This document shows, one piece after another, positions 58,365 through 64,000 of a DNA stretch of 64,000 bases. Every line of letters starts with the position of its first letter. The stretch's first letter is position 1. The notes beneath the pieces were generated by a model. The model did not search any database and was not told the origin of the DNA. It saw only the letters and a program-made list of their open reading frames with translations. The translations under genes were made by a program, and so were the position numbers. The DNA comes from Cellulomonas hominis (GTDB lineage: Bacteria > Actinomycetota > Actinomycetes > Actinomycetales > Cellulomonadaceae): assembly GCF_014201095.1 (NCBI RefSeq), contig NZ_JACHDN010000001.1, positions 1,240,001 through 1,304,000 on the forward strand, written 5' to 3'.

Positions 58365-61076
58365 GTGGTGGGGACCGGTGAGCTGCTGGACGTGCTGCTC
58401 GCCTCCGGGCGGCGCGCCGACCGGCTGACCCACGTGCGGCACCTGCCCGCGCGCCCCGGGACCCCCGCCGACTGGCCCGCCTGGGCCGAACCCGACCTCG
58501 TCGCCGGGTACCGCGCCCTCGGCGTCGAGCGCCCGTGGCGGCACCAGGCCGACGCCGCCGACGCCGCCTGGTCCGGCCGGCACACCGTCCTGTCCACGTC
58601 CACCGGGTCGGGCAAGTCGCTCGCGTTCTGGCTGCCGTCGCTGTCCGCCGTCCGCGCGCAGGCCGCCGCCCGCACCCTCGACCCCGGGCGCATCGAGTCC
58701 GTGACCCGCCGCGGCTCCGTGCTCTACCTGTGCCCCACCAAGGCCCTGGCCGCCGACCAGCGGCACGCCCTGGACCGGCTGATCGGCTCGGCCGGCCTGC
58801 GGGACCTGCGCGTCGCCACCTGCGACGGCGACACCGCCCAGGAGGAGCGGCGGTGGGTGCAGGAGCACGCCGACGTCGTGCTCACCAACCCCGACTTCCT
58901 GCACTTCGCGCTGCTCCCGCAGCACCGGCGCTGGGCCCGGCTGCTCGGCTCCCTGCGGTACGTCGTGCTCGACGAGTGCCACGCGTTCCGGGGCGTGTTC
59001 GGCGCGCACGTCGCCGCCGTCCTGCGGCGGCTGCGGCGGCTCGCCGGGACCTACGGCGCCGACCCCGTGTTCCTGCTCGCGTCGGCCACCACCGCCGAGC
59101 CCGCCGTCAGCGCCGCGCGCCTCATCGGCGTCCGGCCCGAGGACGTCGTGTCCGTCGCCGACGACGCCTCCCCCGCCGGACGCAAGACCGTCGCCCTGTG
59201 GCAGCCGCCCGAGGTGCCCGCCGCGGAGGGCCCGTGGAGCGGGCTGCTGCCCGAGGAGGACCCCTGGGCGCTGCCGCTGGACGAGCCGCCGGTGGACGTG
59301 GACCGGGGCGGGGGCGGGGCGGGCGCCAGAGCGGGGGACGCGCCGGGCGACGGGGCGGGGATTGCGCCGGGCGGCGGGGCCGGGAGCGCGCCGGGCGCCG
59401 AGGTGGACGGGCGGACGGACGCGCGGTCGGCCGACCGCCCCGCGGACGACCCCACCGCGCGCACCGCCGCGCCGGCACCCGGCCCGGACGCCGGCACGAT
59501 CGGCCCCGCGCGCGAGGGCTCCGGCCCGCTCGGCACCGGCGAGGACCTCGTCGCCGACGACCCCGACCGCCCGCGCCGGTCCGCCACCGCCGAGGTCGCC
59601 GACCTGCTCGCGGACCTCACCGCCGCCGGCGCCCGGACCCTCGCGTTCACCCGGTCCCGCCGCGCCGCCGAGTCGGTCGCGACCGTCACCCGCGAGCACC
59701 TGCGCGAGGTCGACCCCGGGCTCGCCGCCGCCGTCGCCGCCTACCGCGGCGGGTACCTGCCCGAGGAGCGTCGCGCCCTCGAGGACGCCATCCGCACGGG
59801 CCGGCTGCGCGCCCTGGCGACGACGAACGCCCTCGAGCTCGGCGTCGACATCTCCGGCCTCGACGCCGTCGTCATCGCCGGCTGGCCCGGCACCCGCGTG
59901 TCCCTGTGGCAGCAGGCCGGTCGCGCGGGCCGCGCGGGAGCCGACGGGCTCGTCGTCCTGGTCGCCCGCGAGGACCCGCTCGACACGTTCCTCGTGCACC
60001 ACCCCGAGGCCGCGCTCGACGCGCCCGTCGAGGCCACGGTGTTCGACCCGGGCAACCCCTACGTGCTCGCGCCGCACCTGTGCGCCGCCGCCGCGGAGAC
60101 CCCGATCCGCGCCGAGGAGCTCGACCTGTTCGGCCCCGGCACCCGCGAGCTGCTCGACGTCCTCGTCGGCCGCGGGGCCCTGCGCCGACGGCCGTCCGGC
60201 TGGTACTGGACGCACGCCGAGCAGGCCGCCCGCCTGACCGACCTGCGGGGCACCGGAGGCGACCCGGTCCGCGTCGTCGAGTCGGCGACCGGCCGCCTGC
60301 TCGGCACCGTCGACTCCGCCGCCGCCGACTCCACCGTGCACGCCGGGGCCGTGTACGTGCACCAGGGCGCGACCTACGTCGTCGACGCGCTGCACCTCGA
60401 CGACGGTGTCGCCCTCGTGGACCGCCGCGACGTCGACTACGGCACCTGGGCCCGCTGGGTCACGTCCACCGAGATCCGGTCCACCACCTCCGAGCGCCGC
60501 TGGGGCCCCGTGACGTGGGGGTTCGGCGCCGTCGACGTCACCACTCAGGTGCTGAGCTTCCAGCGCAAGCGCATCCCCGACATGGAGGTCCTCGGCTCGG
60601 AGCTGCTCGACCTGCCCGCCCGCACCCTGCCCACGACGGCCGTCTGGTGGACCGCGCCCGCCGAGGTGCTCGAACGCGCCGGCGTCACCGTCGAGACCGC
60701 GCCCGGGGCGCTGCACGCGGCGGAGCACGCCTCCATCGGGCTGCTGCCGCTGCTGGCCACCTGCGACCGCTGGGACCTCGGCGGCGTCTCCACCGCCCTG
60801 CACGTCGACACCGAGCAGGCCACCGTGTTCGTGCACGACGCCTACCCCGGTGGCGCCGGGTTCGCCGAACGCGGCTACGCCCTCGGGGCCACGTGGCTCC
60901 GGGCCACCCGGGAGGCCATCGCCACGTGCCCCTGCCGCACCGGGTGCCCGGCGTGCGTGCAGTCCCCGAAGTGCGGGAACGGCAACAACCCGCTCGAGAA
61001 GGCCGCGGCGGTGCGGCTGCTCGACGCCGTCCTGGAGCACGCGCCGGACGGTGGCGGGAACGGTGGTTCGGTGTAG
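58365..61076 (+). CDS. superfamily 2 DEAD/DECH-box helicase, MrfA/YprA-like
   Basis: 903 aa. Domain 1: Q-like ERPWRHQADAAD, motif I STSTGSGKS, Ia CPTKALAADQ, motif II LDECH and III LLASATT. A 130-residue low-complexity Gly/Ala/Asp/Pro insertion follows (about 300-410). Domain 2: LAFTRSRRAAESVATV, TNALELGVDISGLD, QQAGRAGRAG. C-terminal DUF1998-like region with a four-Cys cluster CPCRTGCPACVQSPKC, as in B. subtilis MrfA, a helicase repairing mitomycin-type damage. In actinobacteria this gene often adjoins Tad pilus genes, as here. The GTG at 58365 has GAGGATGG upstream. Confidence 0.92.
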   Translation: MVGTGELLDVLLASGRRADRLTHVRHLPARPGTPADWPAWAEPDLVAGYRALGVERPWRHQADAADAAWSGRHTVLSTSTGSGKSLAFWLPSLSAVRAQAAARTLDPGRIESVTRRGSVLYLCPTKALAADQRHALDRLIGSAGLRDLRVATCDGDTAQEERRWVQEHADVVLTNPDFLHFALLPQHRRWARLLGSLRYVVLDECHAFRGVFGAHVAAVLRRLRRLAGTYGADPVFLLASATTAEPAVSAARLIGVRPEDVVSVADDASPAGRKTVALWQPPEVPAAEGPWSGLLPEEDPWALPLDEPPVDVDRGGGGAGARAGDAPGDGAGIAPGGGAGSAPGAEVDGRTDARSADRPADDPTARTAAPAPGPDAGTIGPAREGSGPLGTGEDLVADDPDRPRRSATAEVADLLADLTAAGARTLAFTRSRRAAESVATVTREHLREVDPGLAAAVAAYRGGYLPEERRALEDAIRTGRLRALATTNALELGVDISGLDAVVIAGWPGTRVSLWQQAGRAGRAGADGLVVLVAREDPLDTFLVHHPEAALDAPVEATVFDPGNPYVLAPHLCAAAAETPIRAEELDLFGPGTRELLDVLVGRGALRRRPSGWYWTHAEQAARLTDLRGTGGDPVRVVESATGRLLGTVDSAAADSTVHAGAVYVHQGATYVVDALHLDDGVALVDRRDVDYGTWARWVTSTEIRSTTSERRWGPVTWGFGAVDVTTQVLSFQRKRIPDMEVLGSELLDLPARTLPTTAVWWTAPAEVLERAGVTVETAPGALHAAEHASIGLLPLLATCDRWDLGGVSTALHVDTEQATVFVHDAYPGGAGFAERGYALGATWLRATREAIATCPCRTGCPACVQSPKCGNGNNPLEKAAAVRLLDAVLEHAPDGGGNGGSV

Positions 61077-61159
61077 CGGCGGGTGGTGATGTCGGGGATC
61101 GCCCGGTGGCGGGGTGCACGAGGTGCCGACCCGGTCGCGGGAGTCCCCCGGGTCACGCG

Positions 61160-61193
61160 GCGGCGCCCGCCGACCACCGTCGACGGGCGCCGC
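61160..61193. terminator. hairpin between convergent helicase and merR genes
   Basis: GCGGCGCCCG and CGGGCGCCGC pair across a 14-nt loop. It is 84 bp past the helicase stop and 11 bp before the end of the minus-strand merR gene, so it can serve both. Confidence 0.6.
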
Positions 61194-61203
61194 TCGGGTG
61201 GGG

Positions 61204-62037
61204 TCAGCGGGAGCGGACCGGCTGGCAGACGTCCGTGACCCAGCGGGCCGGGTCGGGCTCGGTGCCCGGGCCGACGCGGTACACGTCGAACATCGGCCCG
61301 TCCATCTCCAGTTCGTGCTCGGCGATCCAGTCACCGAGCGCGGCGGTCACGCCGCTCACCTGCTCGTACGGACCGGTGGACGTGGCCGCCACGACGTCGC
61401 GCGCCGGCACCTCGACGCAGCGGAGGCCGTCGGTGTCGGCGAACGGCTCGGCGACCTCGATCCAGATCTCCACGTCGACGTCGCGCTCCTGGTAGCCCTC
61501 GTCGTAGAAGGTTGCGCCGACGGCACCACCGGGCGCGGGCACGGCACCTGACGCGGCGAAGGCGGGCTGCAGGCGCTGCCAGAGCGCTCCCTCGTCGGCG
61601 TAGGTGGGGATGACGTCGCGGAGGGCGGCGAGGGTCATGGCGGGCACGGTGGTGCGACGGACGTCGATGGACATGGCGGACTCCTCCAGGGTGGTGATGA
61701 GGTGGTCGACCCGCTCGATGCGCCGCCGCACGTCCTCCGCGTCGGCGAGGAGCCGGTCCCGCTGGTCGTCCAGCGCCTGCCGCACGACCGCGGGGCGGTC
61801 GAGCACGGGCAGGAGCCGGGCGATCTCCGCGATCGGGAAGCCTGCGTCCCGCAGGGCGCAGATGCGCGCCGCGGTGTGCAGCTGCCCCGGGGCGTAGAAG
61901 CGGTACCCGCTCGACGCGTCCACGGAGGCCGGCGGCAGCAGGCCCCGGTCGTCGTAGTGCCGGAGCATCCGCACGCTGATCCGCGCCAGCCGGGAGAACT
62001 CCCCGATGGTGAAGAGCCGCGCCTCGGATCGGGTCAT
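61204..62037 (-). CDS. MerR-family regulator with GyrI-like effector-binding domain (BmrR/TipA-like)
   Basis: 277 aa. MerR HTH FTIGEFSRLARISVRMLRHYDDRG split over helices 1-2, wing GYRFYAPGQLHTAARI, dimerisation helix (residues about 78-115) and a C-terminal GyrI-like domain with GATFYDEGYQERDVDVEIWI, VPARDVVAATSTGPYEQV and WIAEHELEMDGPMFDVY. Such proteins sense cationic drugs or peptides. It autoregulates by sequence evidence: a 21-bp dyad in a 19-bp promoter spacer lies directly upstream. The ATG at 62037 is chosen because the ATG at 62043 would begin one base after the -10. Confidence 0.88.
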   Translation of the reverse strand: MTRSEARLFTIGEFSRLARISVRMLRHYDDRGLLPPASVDASSGYRFYAPGQLHTAARICALRDAGFPIAEIARLLPVLDRPAVVRQALDDQRDRLLADAEDVRRRIERVDHLITTLEESAMSIDVRRTTVPAMTLAALRDVIPTYADEGALWQRLQPAFAASGAVPAPGGAVGATFYDEGYQERDVDVEIWIEVAEPFADTDGLRCVEVPARDVVAATSTGPYEQVSGVTAALGDWIAEHELEMDGPMFDVYRVGPGTEPDPARWVTDVCQPVRSR

Positions 62038-62044
62038 GTCCATG

Positions 62045-62075
62045 AGCCCACACCCTGACACGGTGTGAGGGTCCA
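62045..62075 (-). promoter_or_regulatory. MerR-type promoter with 19-bp spacer and 21-bp dyad
   Basis: On the minus strand, TGGACC (62075-62070) and TGGGCT (62050-62045) are 19 bp apart, the over-long spacing typical of MerR targets. The dyad 62052-62072 pairs ACCCT with AGGGT and ACAC with GTGT. The -10 is 7 bp from the ATG, so the transcript is leaderless. Confidence 0.7.
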
Positions 62076-62106
62076 GCCCCGGGACCACGGGCCGGAACCC
62101 TGGCCG

Positions 62107-62622
62107 TCACCCGGAGGCCACGGACGCTCCGCGGGGCCCCGCCCGGGCCTCCGCCACCGCCGTCCCCCAGGGCAGGGCGACCGCGGCCCGCACCGTCACG
62201 ACGGCGCCGCCGTGCTGCGTGCACGCCTGCAGGGTCGCGCCGTTCCGCGCGGCCACCTCCCCGGCGAGGCCGCACCCGTCGCCTGCCCCGGCGAGCAGGC
62301 GTTCCGATGCCGCGAGCGCGCCGAGGTCCGCTGCCGTCCGGGCCCGGCCGCGAGCGCCCTGGGCCGCGACGAGCAGGCCCAGGGCGGCCGCGAGCAGGAC
62401 GGAGACCGCGACGAGGGCGATGACGAGCACGGCGCCCGAGCCGCGGTCCGGCTCGTGGCCGGGCGGGGCGGCGGGGCCGGCGCCGGGAGGCGGGCGGGTC
62501 CCGGAAGCGGCCCACGCGCTCGCTGGAGCTCCGCGTGACCCACCTGGCCCGGTACCGGGCCGGCGACCGGGCCGAGCACCGGAGCCCCGCCGGGCGGTCC
62601 ACCCCGGCGCGTGCGGGCTCAC
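62107..62622 (-). CDS. TadE-like/Rv3655c-like secretion-neighbourhood protein
   Basis: 171 aa. A Pro/Gly/Arg-rich N-terminus of about 60 residues precedes DRGSGAVLVIALVAVSVLLAAALGLLVAA, a pilin-like N-terminal processing and TM segment, then a helix (ARTAADLGALAAS) and a small domain with two Cys (DGCGLAGEVA, LQACTQHGG). It is the protein type named helicase/secretion neighbourhood TadE-like. Its GTG overlaps the TadE stop by 4 bp. Possible minor pilin or assembly factor. Confidence 0.82.
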   Translation of the reverse strand: MSPHAPGWTARRGSGARPGRRPGTGPGGSRGAPASAWAASGTRPPPGAGPAAPPGHEPDRGSGAVLVIALVAVSVLLAAALGLLVAAQGARGRARTAADLGALAASERLLAGAGDGCGLAGEVAARNGATLQACTQHGGAVVTVRAAVALPWGTAVAEARAGPRGASVASG

Positions 62623-62999
62623 GGCTCCGTCCGGCCGGTCGCCGTTCCCCGGACCGTCAGCCCGCCGACCAGCGGGAGCGTGGGACCGACGGTCGACTCG
62701 ACGGTCACGACCACCCAGCCGTCGTCCCGGCCCACCGCGACCTGCACGCCGGACCCCGCGACCCGCCGGGCGACCGCGAGGACATCGGCGTCGCCGTCGC
62801 CGAGGGCCGCCGCGCGCGCTCCCGCCCGGGCGGCGTCCGCGCAGCGCAGCTGGATCGCGGCGCTGGCGGTCAGGGCGACCACCGCGCCGACGAGCAGCGC
62901 GACGACGGGCAGGAGCACGGCGAACTCGGCCGTCACGGCGCCGCGGTCCCGATCCGCGCGGTGCGGCCGGTTCCGGACGGCGCGCACGTCACCGCTCAC
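62619..62999 (-). CDS. TadE-family minor pilin
   Basis: 126 aa. A basic N-terminus, then DRGAVTAEFAVLLPVVALLVGAVVAL, the TadE signature (Glu at +5 after Gly-Ala) and TM helix, CADAARAGARAAALGD and a small beta domain. It is a pseudopilin of Flp/Tad pili, cleaved by the prepilin peptidase. The GTG overlaps the upstream pilin stop by 4 bp. Confidence 0.88.
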   Translation of the reverse strand: MSGDVRAVRNRPHRADRDRGAVTAEFAVLLPVVALLVGAVVALTASAAIQLRCADAARAGARAAALGDGDADVLAVARRVAGSGVQVAVGRDDGWVVVTVESTVGPTLPLVGGLTVRGTATGRTEP

Positions 63000-63250
63000 A
63001 CCGACAGCGCGCCGCGGACGAGCGACACGAGCATCTCGCGCACCTCGCCGCTGCTGAGGATCGCCACCAGCAGGGTCGCGAAGCCGACCGCGGCGATGAG
63101 GACGATCGCGTACTCCGCGGTCGCCATGCCGGCGTCACGCGGTGCACCGGCGGACCGGGCGCGCAGGCCCGTCAGGGCGCGGTCGCGCAGTCGGAGCAGT
63201 GTCCGGGTGACGCCGCGGGGGTTCCGGGACCGGGTGCGGTGCAGGCTCAT
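62996..63250 (-). CDS. DUF4244 / Flp-like pilin
   Basis: 84 aa. A basic N-terminus of about 45 residues (LLRLRDRALTGLRAR), then AGMATAEYAIVLIAAVGFATLLVAIL, the Flp pilin processing site and hydrophobic helix with Glu5-Tyr6, and a short tail SGEVREMLVSLVRGAL. Probable major Flp pilin subunit. The ATG has an excellent AGGAGG 7 bp upstream. Confidence 0.87.
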   Translation of the reverse strand: MSLHRTRSRNPRGVTRTLLRLRDRALTGLRARSAGAPRDAGMATAEYAIVLIAAVGFATLLVAILSSGEVREMLVSLVRGALSV

Positions 63251-63413
63251 CGGGGACCTCCTGGGTTCGTGCCGGCCGGGTGCCGGCGCCTGACGACGAC
63301 GGTGCCCGCCACACCCGCGTGGCGACCCGCCGCGACCGCGCCGGCTGGGGACGACGCACGTGCCCGAGCCCTGTGGAGGACTCGGTGAGGCGTGATCGTG
63401 CGCATCTCCGCCG

Positions 63414-63995
63414 TCACCCGAGCAGCGACCGCGCGAGCGAGACCAGGACCGGCACCAGCCCGATGAGGACGAAGGCGGGCAGGAAGCACAGCCCGAGCGG
63501 CAGGACCAGACGCACGCCGAGCCGACCCGCAGCCTCGCGCGCGGCGCGGTCGCGGTGCCGGCGGAGCTCCGCGGCGGCCGTGCGCAGCGCCGGGCCTGCG
63601 GCCGTGCCGGAGTCCCAGGCGGGCGCCATCCCGGCCAGCGCACGCCCGAGCGACGGCGCGTGGACCCAGGCCGCGGGCCAGCTCGCCCCGAGCAGGAGCG
63701 CCGCGCCCGCGCGCTCCAGGTCGGCGCCGGTTCGGCCGCCCAGCGCGACGCCCACCGCCTCGAGCGCCCGCGGCACGCTCGCGCCGGCCTCGACCGCGAC
63801 CGCGAGCAGGTCGACCACCGCCACGTGGTCGGGTTCGGCGTGGGCCGCGGGCGTCGGACCGGCGCGGCGACGCGTCCACGGGTCCGGCCGGCGTGACGGC
63901 GGGCGCAGCAGGAGGGTCGCGGCGACGACGAGCGCGACCAGGAGCGGCTCAGCCACCGCGACCGCCGCCGCCCGAGGCCCGGTCACCCGCGTCAC
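63414..63995 (-). CDS. type II secretion F-family protein, TadC-like
   Basis: 193 aa from a GTG at 63995; the true start may lie beyond the window edge. An N-terminal TM (VAEPLLVALVVAATLLL), a cytosolic part with DLLAVAVEAGASVPRALEAVG, the T2SSF-type helix pair, [33 protein letters not shown] across the second bundle, and terminal hydrophobic helices FLPAFVLIGLVPVLVSLA. It is an inner-membrane platform of the Flp pilus; TadB and the TadA ATPase are expected just upstream, outside the window. Confidence 0.83.
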   Translation of the reverse strand: MTRVTGPRAAAVAVAEPLLVALVVAATLLLRPPSRRPDPWTRRRAGPTPAAHAEPDHVAVVDLLAVAVEAGASVPRALEAVGVALGGRTGADLERAGAALLLGASWPAAWVHAPSLGRALAGMAPAWDSGTAAGPALRTAAAELRRHRDRAAREAAGRLGVRLVLPLGLCFLPAFVLIGLVPVLVSLARSLLG

Positions 63996-64000
63996 GCGCC

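Overview
The window is very GC-rich with strong G/C third-position bias, many GTG starts and ATGA/GTGA gene overlaps. Its gene set is actinobacterial: a bS22 mini-gene beside a small HTH gene, SigE-family ECF sigma factors, a BldG-like STAS protein, actinobacterial adaptor/ABC exporters and a helicase next to Tad pilus genes. It looks like a chromosomal segment of a plant-polysaccharide-degrading member of the Micrococcales, possibly Cellulomonas-like (inference). I see no rRNA, tRNA, CRISPR, IS element or prophage.

Layout. 1-2044: end of a CUT1 sugar ABC operon (partial permease, Tat lipoprotein binding protein). 2396-2956: bS22 and HTH genes. 3097-4278: acetoin-utilisation/histone-deacetylase-like protein. 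4391-7678: TrkH/KtrB-TrkA/KtrA potassium uptake coupled to a ROK regulator. 7791-10245: RsbU-like phosphatase and CorA. 10321-20043: arabinose block, with a three-gene CUT2 ABC transporter, araBDA and a LacI-type repressor. Two near-identical LacI-type operators lie upstream of araB and of the transporter operon, tying them into one regulon. 20052-20900: proC. 21057-27167: five-gene MacAB-like exporter operon with two adaptors and a DUF5666-like lipoprotein. 27168-27896: gene-free, repeat-rich. 27897-34993: methyltransferase, glutamate decarboxylase, a membrane protein, histidine phosphatase, a small lipoprotein and H+-pyrophosphatase.

35233-44446 is the most unusual region. It holds five consecutive cassettes, each an ECF sigma factor translationally coupled to a single-pass membrane protein with a shared, undescribed-looking ectodomain. 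All five are preceded by the same promoter-like element, CAAC-N17-CGTC, 36-53 bp before the sigma start. The fifth cassette is decaying, and a CBS-GGDEF-like gene sits in the opposite orientation between cassettes C and D. A BldG-like STAS gene follows.

44888-47348: 5-oxoprolinase PxpA and a PxpB-PxpC fusion. 47490-57306: nine-gene operon that reads as a non-phosphorylative L-fucose (or similar deoxysugar) pathway: GH141-like beta-helix protein, enolase-superfamily dehydratase, aldo/keto reductase, lactonase, DeoC- and PfkB-family enzymes, RbsD/FucU mutarotase, HpcH aldolase and MFS permease. It diverges from a leaderless FadR-type GntR regulator; the intergenic region carries a GntR-like dyad and a CRP/GlxR-like site. 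58365-63995: MrfA/YprA-like helicase, a MerR/GyrI regulator, and Tad pilus genes continuing past the window edge.
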